DNA of 21,934 bases from Euryarchaeota archaeon RBG_13_57_23 (lineage in GTDB: Archaea > Thermoplasmatota > Thermoplasmata > UBA10834), in NCBI GenBank assembly GCA_001800675.1, contig MGVW01000045.1:1-21934 (forward strand), written 5' to 3'. The translations under genes and the position numbers were made by a program. A model generated the notes under the pieces. The model saw only the letters and a list, made by a program, of their open reading frames with translations, was not told where the DNA came from and did not search any database. Below, one piece after another: positions 6,681 through 13,538 of the stretch (positions are counted from its first letter, which is position 1; the number at the start of each line of letters is the position of its first letter).

Positions 6681-7911
6681 GTTCGCCGACCTGTTCTCCG
6701 CTCTCGACGATCACATTCCCGCGAACGAGCACCGCCCGCGGGAAGATACCGAGCATCCCTTCGTAAGCGCTCCACCCGCATTTCGAATGGAGCTTGTCGA
6801 CGCGTATCCTGACAGTTGAATCCATATCTACTACCATGAGGTCCGCGTCATATCCCACCTGGATTCTGCCCTTGCGGAGCCCGAACAGATCGCCTGGGTT
6901 CTCGCACAGCCTGCGCACCATGCCACTGAAATCCATGTGCTTCTCCTTCACGTGCTGCAACAACAAGGGTACGAGGGTCTCCGTGCCAGGCATCCCAGAG
7001 GGGGCGTAGTCGAAGTCCTCGTGCTTCTCGTCGATCGTATGCGGTGCGTGGTCGGATGCGATGATGTCGAAGGATCCGTTCTTCAGTGCCTGGAACAGAC
7101 CTTGACGGTCCTCTCTCCTCCTCAGCGGAGGGTTGACCTTGGCCAGTGTCCCAAGTCTGCTCGAGACATCGAGGAGTAGATGATGAGGAGTCACCTCTGA
7201 GGTGACGGTCCCCGCATTTGCCAGCAAGGGCAGCGAGGATTTCGCAGATACATGACATATGTGCAGCCGGCAGTCTTTAGCGGCGTCCCTGATCTTCCGG
7301 ATTGCGCTCACTTCGCACTCATTCGGTCTGTTCCTCAGGTGGCCTTCGAGATCCCTCTCGCTCTCCTTGTTCCTCATGGTCTCGTCCTCTGCGTGTACCG
7401 CAAGAACCTTTCGTGTGGCAGCGATTTCCGAGATCTCAGCCCTGATCGGAGATGGTTGCGGGACCAGCAGGTCTCCAGTTGTGCTCCCCATGTACAGCTT
7501 GAAGCCGACCGCCTCCTTTGCAAGAGCGCGGACGTCTATCCCCGGCTTGAGCCCTGCGAAGAGCCCGAAATCGACCAAGCTCTTGGAGGATGCGATCCTC
7601 CTCTTGTCCCTGAGCGATGTGAGAGTCGTGGTGGAGGGTCGTGTGTTGGGCATGTCGAGTGCGCACGTGACTCCACCACATGCTGCAGCCAGTGAGCCGG
7701 TCCCCCAATCCTCCTTCTGTGTCATGCCAGGGTCGCGGAAATGTACGTGTGAGTCTATCGCCCCAGGAAGGACTATCCTGTTCCCGAAGCTGAACACCCT
7801 ATCTCCCTCGAGCATCTTCGCTATCTTCGCGATTCTGCCGTTCTCGATGCCTATGCAGCATCTCTCGAACCTGCCGGAGACGTAGCAGTTACCCTCGACT
7901 ACAACTTCCAT
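6643..7911 (-). CDS. pyrC: Dihydroorotase
   Basis: The third step of pyrimidine synthesis: reversible cyclisation of carbamoyl-aspartate to dihydroorotate. 422 residues from the ATG at 7911. Amidohydrolase metal ligands are all visible: DSHVHFRDPG with His55 and His57, the lysine to be carboxylated in GFKLYMGSTTGD (Lys138), AVHAED (His173), ICHVSAK (His220) and ASDHAPH (Asp287). Substrate-binding DMPNTRP and GMPGTET are also present. This is the class I, bacterial/archaeal PyrC-type dihydroorotase (or allantoinase-like) rather than the short E. coli type. A GTG at 7920 is an alternative start, and GAGGAG precedes the ATG. Its first codons overlap the end of the AMMECR1 gene, and its last codons overlap the YkgJ-type gene. 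Allantoinase is the main alternative, less likely in this setting. Confidence 0.93.
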   Translation of the reverse strand: MEVVVEGNCYVSGRFERCCIGIENGRIAKIAKMLEGDRVFSFGNRIVLPGAIDSHVHFRDPGMTQKEDWGTGSLAAACGGVTCALDMPNTRPSTTTLTSLRDKRRIASSKSLVDFGLFAGLKPGIDVRALAKEAVGFKLYMGSTTGDLLVPQPSPIRAEISEIAATRKVLAVHAEDETMRNKESERDLEGHLRNRPNECEVSAIRKIRDAAKDCRLHICHVSAKSSLPLLANAGTVTSEVTPHHLLLDVSSRLGTLAKVNPPLRRREDRQGLFQALKNGSFDIIASDHAPHTIDEKHEDFDYAPSGMPGTETLVPLLLQHVKEKHMDFSGMVRRLCENPGDLFGLRKGRIQVGYDADLMVVDMDSTVRIRVDKLHSKCGWSAYEGMLGIFPRAVLVRGNVIVESGEQVGERVGRDAVVSASA

Positions 7912-8515
7912 GCTCCTCACTGAGTGTTCTTCGTCTCACAGCGCCTCCAGGTTCGTCTTCTGAGAAGACCTCCGCCTGGAATTTGAAGACCTTCGTACCC
8001 TGCTGCAACCATGCGTCGGGCATCAGACCGGCCTTCAGGCAGGTCTGGCAAAGGAACTCCTCTGCGTCCCAGCTCCATTCGACCGGGACTTGGGGAAGCA
8101 GCAGGCCGCGCGCGAGCCCCCTCTGCACGATGAGTCCGTCCTCACCGACCTTCACCTGCTTGGTCAGATCCGAGGGCTTATTCACCATGATCTCCGTCGG
8201 TGGAGTCAGAAGGCTGACCTCGACTTTTATGGTCCTCAGCTCTTCGGGTTTGACCGGTGGGAACCTGGGATCCCTGGACGCAGCGCTCACAGCAGAGTCC
8301 TTGATCGCATCGATGAGTGGCATTATGGGTTCGGGGTAGCCGATGCAGCCTCTGAGAGCATCGCCCGGATGTGTTGTGAGCGTGACAAACACGCCTGATT
8401 TCTCCGAGAACGACTGAGGGACCTTCGGCAGCGGGAACTTCGTGTGCTGCACCAGCCCTTCGACAACTGCCCTGGCGATTCTGACCGCTAGCTCGCCATC
8501 CTCGTCGGAGTACAT
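7889..8515 (-). CDS. AMMECR1 domain protein
   Basis: A 208-residue protein of the AMMECR1 family, found across archaea and eukaryotes, with no proven biochemical activity. The invariant motif LRGCIGYPEP is at about 54-63, with SRDPRFPPV after it and a C-terminal EWSWDAEEFLCQTCLKAGL segment typical of the family. The ATG at 8515 is chosen over upstream codons because a TATA box at 8545-8555 would leave those codons untranscribed, and AGGGTAGG sits beside it. It is the first gene of the operon with pyrC and the YkgJ-type gene, divergent from the V4R gene. The longer in-frame reading to 8614 would run through the promoter. Confidence 0.92.
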   Translation of the reverse strand: MYSDEDGELAVRIARAVVEGLVQHTKFPLPKVPQSFSEKSGVFVTLTTHPGDALRGCIGYPEPIMPLIDAIKDSAVSAASRDPRFPPVKPEELRTIKVEVSLLTPPTEIMVNKPSDLTKQVKVGEDGLIVQRGLARGLLLPQVPVEWSWDAEEFLCQTCLKAGLMPDAWLQQGTKVFKFQAEVFSEDEPGGAVRRRTLSEEHGSCSRG

Positions 8516-8544
8516 CCTACCCTTGACGCGGTCATGGGGTAGCT

Positions 8545-8555
8545 GCAATAAAAGG
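8545..8555 (-). promoter_or_regulatory. TATA box of the AMMECR1 - pyrC - YkgJ operon
   Basis: The minus strand reads CCTTTTATTGC, 30-40 bases before the ATG at 8515. It implies a leader of about 10 bases. Confidence 0.5.
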
Positions 8556-8616
8556 CTTTCAACAGCTCGATGGCTCTCTGGCTCACAACGTCTGGCTTGC
8601 GAACCACGCACCAAAC

Positions 8617-8626
8617 CTTAAATATG
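8617..8626 (+). promoter_or_regulatory. TATA box of the V4R - Roadblock pair
   Basis: CTTAAATATG is close to the archaeal consensus and lies 29-38 bases before the ATG at 8655, so the transcript would be nearly leaderless. Its partner box for the divergent operon is about 70 bases away. Confidence 0.6.
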
Positions 8627-8654
8627 CACCACAGAAATCCGTAGGACGAGACTC

Positions 8655-9068
8655 ATGAAATTCGTCAAGCTCTCTCAGTCGGAGTTCGAGGAGATACGCA
8701 AACTCTACGAGGGAGTGATGTCCCAAGCATGTTATGGACTGTTCTTCAGGGAGGGTATGATCCTTGGAGAGGAGATGGGCAAGATCGCCGCTCAGGAGCC
8801 TGAGAAGTACTTCGAGATATGCGCGAACTTGCTCCGCGCCAGAGGCTGGGTGGACAACATAGTCTTCCAGGAGACCACTGCGGTTGCGGAGGGGTCGATA
8901 GAGATTGGTGCTCAGGCGGATGGTGCTACTTGTCACCGGCTCAGGGGGATCGTGAGGAGAATCTACGAGCTACAGACCCATCGTAGATTGCACTGCGAGG
9001 AGATCGAGTGCGTCAGCAAGGGCGACAGGCACTGTGTGTTCAAGCTCGAACAGGTCAGGGGAGAGTAA
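8655..9068 (+). CDS. V4R-domain (4-vinyl reductase-like) small-molecule sensor protein
   Basis: A 137-residue single-domain protein. The fold is suggested by the N-terminal helical part (GLFFREGMILGEEMGK), a glycine-rich middle and the C-terminal LHCEEIECVSKGDRHCVFKLE segment, the usual V4R signature, with cysteines at 93, 114, 119 and 127. V4R domains are known as ligand- or metal-binding modules fused to regulators and are found next to bacteriochlorophyll genes. Here it stands alone and is followed one base later by a Roadblock/LC7 gene, so the two are very likely made and used together. The ligand is unknown; the cysteines could bind a metal. Confidence 0.85.
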   Translation: MKFVKLSQSEFEEIRKLYEGVMSQACYGLFFREGMILGEEMGKIAAQEPEKYFEICANLLRARGWVDNIVFQETTAVAEGSIEIGAQADGATCHRLRGIVRRIYELQTHRRLHCEEIECVSKGDRHCVFKLEQVRGE

Positions 9069-9069
9069 G

Positions 9070-9417
9070 ATGGAACTGAAACCTTCCTTGAGAGCGTTGA
9101 GGCAGAGTTGTGGAGCGATTGCATCAGCGGTTGTCAGCAGGGACGGTCTCGTGATTGCAGCGGATTTGCCTGACGGAGTCTCCATGGAGACCTTCGGGAT
9201 AATGTGCGCTACCCTTCTGGGGGCGGCGTCGACGGCCCACTCGGAGCTGCGGGTCGGTACCCCTCAGCGCGTGATTGTCGAGTCCGAGGACACGAAGATG
9301 GTCCTGATTGGAGCAGGTCGCAAGGCCCTGATTGTGGCCGTTATCAGCAGGAGGGGCGACGTCTCGCAGGCCATCAAGAAACTCGATGAGATGGCCGAGA
9401 TGATCAAGCTCATCTGA
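9070..9417 (+). CDS. Roadblock/LC7-domain protein
   Basis: 115 residues from the ATG at 9070, which has GGGGAG about six bases before it and follows the V4R stop by one base. The pattern fits Roadblock/LC7: an N-terminal helix, SAVVSRDGLVIAADLP, a central helix (MCATLLGAASTAHSEL), RVIVESEDTKMVLIGAG and KALIVAVISRRGD, then a C-terminal amphipathic helix. Relatives such as MglB dimerise and regulate small Ras-like GTPases, or form scaffolds in dynein and Ragulator. No GTPase lies next to it here. The earlier in-frame ATG at 9034 would sit inside the V4R gene and is not favoured. Confidence 0.9.
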   Translation: MELKPSLRALRQSCGAIASAVVSRDGLVIAADLPDGVSMETFGIMCATLLGAASTAHSELRVGTPQRVIVESEDTKMVLIGAGRKALIVAVISRRGDVSQAIKKLDEMAEMIKLI

Positions 9418-9455
9418 GCTGACCTGCAGACAAGAAAGGCGGAAGGGGTTTTCGG

Positions 9456-9472
9456 GAATCCGCAAAGGATTC
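9456..9472. terminator. Hairpin between two convergent genes
   Basis: GAATCC-GCAAA-GGATTC forms a six-base stem with a five-base loop and ends at the aldehyde oxidoreductase stop. It could fold in transcripts from either strand. No strong T run follows, so a terminator role is only a guess. Confidence 0.3.
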
Positions 9473-11301
9473 TATTCGATCCCGAGTTCTTTCAGTTTCT
9501 CAGGGGTCGGTTTGCCGTCCTTCGTCCAACCGCGGGCGTTCATGTAGTCGTCGAGCATGAGGTTCATCTCGTCGACGCTGATCTTCGAACCCTTGGAGAC
9601 TCCATCTGTGATAGGGTCTTCGAGCACCCTCTGCGGGAGGAGCCAGTCCTTTCTCGTGACGCCCTCCCTGTAGTTGAACGCTCCCTTCATGTTGTGAATA
9701 CGTTCGCCGATCTTGAGGAGCTCGTCCTCGGTGAATCTCAGGCCGGTTATCGCTTCGAGGACCTCGGGGAGCTTCGCAATCAGGTAGAACCCGCGAGAGA
9801 ACTTGCAGAGCCCGACCGAGTCGTACACGCACATGAAGTTCTCCATCGTGGCGACCATCGGTCCCTTTCCAACCGCCGAGAACCTGTCGATCCCCTCCCA
9901 CTTCCAGAACTTGCCGACCAGCTCGGGCGCATAGAACCCGGCCCTGAGGTGACAAGCCCCTCTTGTGGAGGTCATGTACGCCAGCCCGTGACCCTTCATG
10001 CCTCTGACATCGTACGCGGGGGGCTCCAATCCTTTGGTGTGTATCGCGTACCTCTCCGCGCCCTTGCCGATCTTCTGAGCTGCGACTTTGACGCCGTTTG
10101 CAAGAACGTCTCCGAACCCCCGTCGGTTGCCAATCAACTCGACCATCTCTGGCACTGCGCTCGGCGCGTTGCTCCAGCTCAGGTCGACTCCTGCTTCCTG
10201 CCGCGAGATGATGCCACGCTGGTATAGCTCCATGGCGAATCCAATGGTGACGCCGCAAGAGATCGTGTCTAGGCCGAGGAGGTCGCACAGCTCGTTGGCT
10301 CTCGCGACGCTCTCAACATCTGGATTCCCGCAAGTCCCTCCCAGGGAGTACAGCGTCTCATACTCGATGCCGTCGATGGCCACACCGGCGAACTTGCCGC
10401 TCTTGACCTCGAAAAGTTTGCCACAAGGCTTCGTGCAAGCGAAGCACGCCTTGTTCTTGGTGACGTACTTCGGGGCCCAGTAGTACGGGTCTATCTGCTG
10501 CCTCTCGTTGTAGACACTCTCCTGCCAGTTCTTGGTCGGGAAGACGCCTCTATCCTTGTTCACCCAGCCCAGGAACTCGCCGGTCCCGTACTTCGTGTCC
10601 TCGACGAACGATGGCGATGCCTCGTAGATCTTCTGGTAGTGTAGTGCGAGCTCGAGCAGCTTCTTAGGATCGTGCGGGACGAGGTCTCTGGTGCCGCGGA
10701 CCACGATCGCCTTCAGGTTCTTCGAACCCATGACAGCCCCAAGCCCTCCCCTGCCGGACTGCCTGTCGTCGCAGTCGATGCAGGCCATGTTGGAGAGTTT
10801 CTCTCCGGCGACGCCGATGCAGGCCACCTTCACATCCCAGCCATGGCGCTTCTTCAGTGCCTCAGGAACCACGCGCGTGTCCTTTCCCCAGAGATCTGAG
10901 GCGTCGTTGATCTCGATCTTGTCGTCCTCTATGAATATGTAGGCTGGCCCATCCGCCTTGCCGGTTATCTCGAGCGCGTCGTATCCGGCGTGCCTCAGCT
11001 CCGGACCTATCGACCCGCCCATGATGCTCTCTACCAATGTGTTCGTCGCCGGCCCTTTCGCTGCGAATGCGACCTTGCCGCCCGTGCCGACAGGGAACCC
11101 GTCGAAGGCCCCTCCGGCGATGGCGAGGACATTCTGAGATCCCAGCGGGTCAGCACCTTCTGGAACCCCATGGTAGACGATGTCCACACAGAATCCCTGT
11201 CCTCCGAGCACATTGCGCACGTGCTTCTCGTCGAAGCTCTTGATGTGCCACTTCTCGGTAGTGAGGTCCACCTTGAGGATCTTGCCAACGTATCCCTTCA
11301 T
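9472..11301 (-). CDS. aor: Tungsten/molybdenum aldehyde ferredoxin oxidoreductase (AOR family)
   Basis: A 609-residue cytoplasmic enzyme expected to oxidise aldehydes to acids and reduce ferredoxin. It opens MKGYVGKILKVDLTT, as AORs do. The bis-pterin-binding region includes DRQSGRGGLGAVMGSKNLKAI at about 179-199. The 4Fe-4S ligands are C286-x2-C289-x3-C293 (from ACFACTKPCGK) and, far downstream, Cys499 in SVGLCKFSRG. The spacing matches the Pyrococcus furiosus enzyme closely. IDGIEYET and ACHLRAGF supply likely active-site Glu and His. The ATG at 11301 is favoured over one at 11307 because GGAGG is seven bases before it; the 11307 ATG overlaps the ferredoxin stop as ATGA. Metal (W or Mo) and substrate cannot be told from sequence. 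Confidence 0.95.
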   Translation of the reverse strand: MKGYVGKILKVDLTTEKWHIKSFDEKHVRNVLGGQGFCVDIVYHGVPEGADPLGSQNVLAIAGGAFDGFPVGTGGKVAFAAKGPATNTLVESIMGGSIGPELRHAGYDALEITGKADGPAYIFIEDDKIEINDASDLWGKDTRVVPEALKKRHGWDVKVACIGVAGEKLSNMACIDCDDRQSGRGGLGAVMGSKNLKAIVVRGTRDLVPHDPKKLLELALHYQKIYEASPSFVEDTKYGTGEFLGWVNKDRGVFPTKNWQESVYNERQQIDPYYWAPKYVTKNKACFACTKPCGKLFEVKSGKFAGVAIDGIEYETLYSLGGTCGNPDVESVARANELCDLLGLDTISCGVTIGFAMELYQRGIISRQEAGVDLSWSNAPSAVPEMVELIGNRRGFGDVLANGVKVAAQKIGKGAERYAIHTKGLEPPAYDVRGMKGHGLAYMTSTRGACHLRAGFYAPELVGKFWKWEGIDRFSAVGKGPMVATMENFMCVYDSVGLCKFSRGFYLIAKLPEVLEAITGLRFTEDELLKIGERIHNMKGAFNYREGVTRKDWLLPQRVLEDPITDGVSKGSKISVDEMNLMLDDYMNARGWTKDGKPTPEKLKELGIE

Positions 11302-11303
11302 GT

Positions 11304-11750
11304 TCATTCCTCCCCCAGGAGCTTCTTGACCTTCTCATACTGCTCAGGCTTGGGTTCCTCGTAGACGATTGCCTTCATGGGGCAGAACTTCACGCATGTG
11401 GGGTCTCCGCCGCAAAGATCGCAGTTGAACGCTTTCTCCTCCATCCGCATCACGCCGAACGGGCAGACCTCTACGCAGGTACCGCAGGCGGTGCACTCGT
11501 CCTGGTTGACGAAGACTCTGCCGTTCTCTTTCTTGATCGCCTCGACCGGGCAATGCAGGACGCAGCAGTCCTCGCCGCATGACACGCAGTGCGTGCACAC
11601 TGACGGGAAATCGACCTTCACGTTCTTCTTATGCACCTGCAGGCGCGCGGTCGTGTGGTTGACGACCCCTTCGTGGAATATGGTGCAGGCCATTTCGCAG
11701 AATCTGCAGCCAGTGCAGTTCTCCGGATACGGTACCAACATCTTCGGCAT
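11304..11750 (-). CDS. Four-cluster ferredoxin, electron-transfer partner of the AOR
   Basis: 148 residues from the ATG at 11750, with an alternative GTG at 11756 just after GGGGGGATCA. At least sixteen cysteines fall in four groups: 12/15/18/22; 52-67, containing 52, 55, 58, 62, 63 and 67; 86/89/92/96; and 110/113/119/123. This is the HycB/DmsB-like pattern of 4x[4Fe-4S] subunits. Its TGA overlaps the AOR start, so the two are translationally coupled and probably form a complex or a direct electron path. A TATA box at 11800-11811 drives both. Similar small Fe-S subunits accompany some AOR-family enzymes, for example the WOR5 type and certain bacterial AORs. Confidence 0.93.
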   Translation of the reverse strand: MPKMLVPYPENCTGCRFCEMACTIFHEGVVNHTTARLQVHKKNVKVDFPSVCTHCVSCGEDCCVLHCPVEAIKKENGRVFVNQDECTACGTCVEVCPFGVMRMEEKAFNCDLCGGDPTCVKFCPMKAIVYEEPKPEQYEKVKKLLGEE

Positions 11751-11799
11751 GCTCACTGATCCCCCCTTCACTCGGAAGTGGATGTGGAGTAATGGAATT

Positions 11800-11811
11800 C
11801 GAATAAAAAAG
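11800..11811 (-). promoter_or_regulatory. TATA box of the ferredoxin - AOR operon; T-rich end of the arsA operon
   Basis: The minus strand reads CTTTTTTATTCG, about 50-60 bases before the ferredoxin ATG. The run of six T also comes shortly after the stop of the upstream same-strand gene (11849), so it may double as that operon's terminator. Confidence 0.5.
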
Positions 11812-11848
11812 ATGTGTTAGCCACGCGCGAGCCGATATGCTTCCGAGT

Positions 11849-12190
11849 TCATCTCGACTTGCGCTTGGCCTTCTTGATCTCGATCTTTCGCAGCTCCGTG
11901 CCCGTGTGCGTCGTCTCTTTGTCGATCTCGGCGACGACAACATCAATCGCGCTCCGAATCGCCAGTAGCAACTCCCGTTCCGCCTTGTGCACTCGGTCCT
12001 TTGTCTCCTGCGGTACCCTCATGTTCTTTATCGTCGTGTTCGCGCCCTGAACGATCTCCATGCCCGCGTTGATGATGTGCGTCATCGTGTCCTTCGTGAC
12101 CACGTTGGTCGCGATCGATTCAAGATGTCTTTCTAGCCGCTTTGCGGCCTCTACGCCCTTTTCCACCTTTTCTCTTGGCAACTTTCTCAC
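11849..12190 (-). CDS. Small helical protein overlapping the end of arsA, function unknown
   Basis: 113 residues from a GTG at 12190, or 110 from a TTG at 12181 that has GGTGA before it. It is highly charged and predicted almost wholly helical (EKVEKGVEAAKRLERHLES, then a run of EI/VV helical turns) with a basic C-terminus KKAKRKSR. There are no cysteines, membrane segments or known motif. It overlaps the 3' end of arsA by 71 bases (62 from the TTG) in a different frame, so the two are co-translated. Conservation of the overlap in relatives would settle whether the first 20 or so codons are real. I do not recognise the family. Confidence 0.7.
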   Translation of the reverse strand: MRKLPREKVEKGVEAAKRLERHLESIATNVVTKDTMTHIINAGMEIVQGANTTIKNMRVPQETKDRVHKAERELLLAIRSAIDVVVAEIDKETTHTGTELRKIEIKKAKRKSR

Positions 12191-13349
12191 CCTCGAATCT
12201 TATCTTGAGCCAACCCTCATCCATGTCTGCCCCGAGTATCTTCTTGTTCGTCATCGAGTGCGGCAGTGTGATGGACTTCTTGAAGGCCCCGACCTGCAGA
12301 GTCAAATCGTCCTTGCGCGTATATAGTTCTAGTTTCTGGTTCATCGGGAAAGGCAGCTTGATCGCCAATACACTCGCGCCGTCCTCGTCGAACATCTTCA
12401 TAGGGGACTCGGTCGAGTAGATCTTGGTAGGATCGTCCTTCCCGAAGAGCTCATCGGCGAGCCTGTCAAGCGCCTTCATCCCGAGGACCTCCCGGGGCAT
12501 CATCTTGGCCGTAAGCATCTTGAGGGGCGAAAAGGCCTCATCGATGATTGCCATGTACTTCCTCTGTTCTTCCAGCTTCGATTTCCAGTAGCCGTCCCCC
12601 AGTTCGTCGGGGAGAATCCTGTTGATGACGATCGCCTCGACCGTGTATCCGTACAGGCACAGGTACGTGTACGCGCGCTGTGTTTCGCTTATCACCATCT
12701 TCTCGGGGTTGACGACGAGCCTGACGGATGTGATCTCGGGATCCGAAAGCAGGTCCTCCACGTACCCGAGCCGCTCCCTGAGCTGCTCGAGGTCTCTGAG
12801 GAATCTATCCGTCGGAAGAGGTGTTGAGATGAACTTGCCTACAGTGACCCTTGCGACCCTGAGCACGTTCCGCAACATGTGGAACAGTCTGTCGAAGTAC
12901 CAGTTGGCCGTGTCGGGGAATGCTAGCAGCCTCAGGGTATCCGCGGTCGGGGCGGTGTCCATCACGATCAAGTCGTACTTCTTCTGCTTGTGAAACTCCT
13001 CGACGTAGAACAAGGCCGACATGAGCTCCATCCCTGGGAACACGGCCATTTCCTTCGCGGTGACGCCGTCCATGCCCTGAGAGGCCAGGAAATCGGACAG
13101 GTACTTCTGTATCTCCTTCCAGCGGTTCTCGAGCTCGTACTGCATGTCGATCTCGATCCCGTCGAGGTTCTTGGTGATCGGCAACACCTGTCCAGAGAGC
13201 TGGAACTCGAGCGAGTCAGATAGGCTGTGGGCTGCATCGGTGCTTATGATGACTGTCCTGTATCCCATGGCCGCGGCCCTCAGAGCTGTCGCGGCGGCAA
13301 CGGAGGTCTTCCCCACGCCGCCTTTGCCAGTGTATATGATTATCCTCAT
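12120..13349 (-). CDS. arsA: ArsA/Get3-type ATPase with C-terminal HSP20-like domain
   Basis: About 409 residues from the ATG at 13349 (GAGG lies six bases before it); an ATG at 13355 is the alternative. Residue numbers count from 13355. The deviant Walker A GKGGVGKTS is at 10-18, switch I DAAHSLSDSL at 40-49, and switch II DTAPTADTLRLL at 133-144. Residues about 325-388 look like the HSP20/alpha-crystallin-like domain seen on some ArsA proteins and on the Get3d class, with DLTLQVGAFKKSITLP and GWLKIRFE. A lysine- and arginine-rich tail ends the protein. There is only one cysteine in the whole chain, so neither the arsenite site of ArsA nor the CxxC of eukaryotic Get3 is present. It is probably a chaperone ATPase for membrane or hydrophobic proteins rather than an arsenite pump. 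It lies downstream of tRNA-Met and eS1 on the same strand. Confidence 0.9.
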   Translation of the reverse strand: MRIIIYTGKGGVGKTSVAAATALRAAAMGYRTVIISTDAAHSLSDSLEFQLSGQVLPITKNLDGIEIDMQYELENRWKEIQKYLSDFLASQGMDGVTAKEMAVFPGMELMSALFYVEEFHKQKKYDLIVMDTAPTADTLRLLAFPDTANWYFDRLFHMLRNVLRVARVTVGKFISTPLPTDRFLRDLEQLRERLGYVEDLLSDPEITSVRLVVNPEKMVISETQRAYTYLCLYGYTVEAIVINRILPDELGDGYWKSKLEEQRKYMAIIDEAFSPLKMLTAKMMPREVLGMKALDRLADELFGKDDPTKIYSTESPMKMFDEDGASVLAIKLPFPMNQKLELYTRKDDLTLQVGAFKKSITLPHSMTNKKILGADMDEGWLKIRFEGEKVAKRKGGKGRRGRKAARKTS

Positions 13350-13404
13350 CTGCATCCTCGGCTGCGAGTGTATCGACTGCCCAGCAATAATGGTGTCGCA
13401 GAAT

Positions 13405-13512
13405 TGGTGTCGGGGGCGGGGTTCGAACCCGCGACCTCCGGATTTCCTAGGAGCATCTGGTCAAGACCTCTCCCTATGAGTCCGACGCTCCACCGGGCTG
13501 AGCCACCCCGAC
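13405..13512 (-). tRNA. Elongator tRNA-Met (CAT) with an intron, CCA encoded
   Basis: Folded by eye on the minus strand: acceptor GTCGGGG/CCCCGAC, discriminator A with encoded CCA, D arm GCTC/GAGC, anticodon stem TCGGA/TCCGG, loop CTCATAA with anticodon CAT, and T arm GCGGG-TTCGAAC-CCCGC. A 31-base intron splits the loop at the canonical 37/38 site. The 5' G1 and the lack of the initiator features argue for elongator Met; tRNA-Ile2 (CAT) is the alternative. Only 26 bases separate it from the eS1 stop and no TATA box is visible between, so it is probably co-transcribed with eS1 and arsA. Confidence 0.93.
13444..13474 (-). other. tRNA-Met intron with a bulge-helix-bulge splice site
   Basis: Exon CTCATA is followed by a 31-base intron and exon ATCCGG. 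Three-base bulges TAG and AAA flank a relaxed four-base helix (CTCA with TAGG, one C-A mismatch and one G-U), and GGAG pairs with CTCC inside the intron. Cutting as TA|G and AA|A gives the seven-base anticodon loop. This matches the archaeal tRNA endonuclease substrate. Confidence 0.8.
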
Positions 13513-13538
13513 ATTGGAGACAGGCCTGGATTGAAGTC

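Noticed and set aside
8516..8614. Longer N-terminus for the AMMECR1 protein
   Set aside because: Those codons run through the TATA box and predicted transcription start; the family begins near the ATG at 8515.
12120..13349. Arsenite efflux ATPase as the role of ArsA
   Set aside because: The metal-binding cysteines are absent, the protein has one ATPase half rather than two, and no arsB or arsR gene is near.
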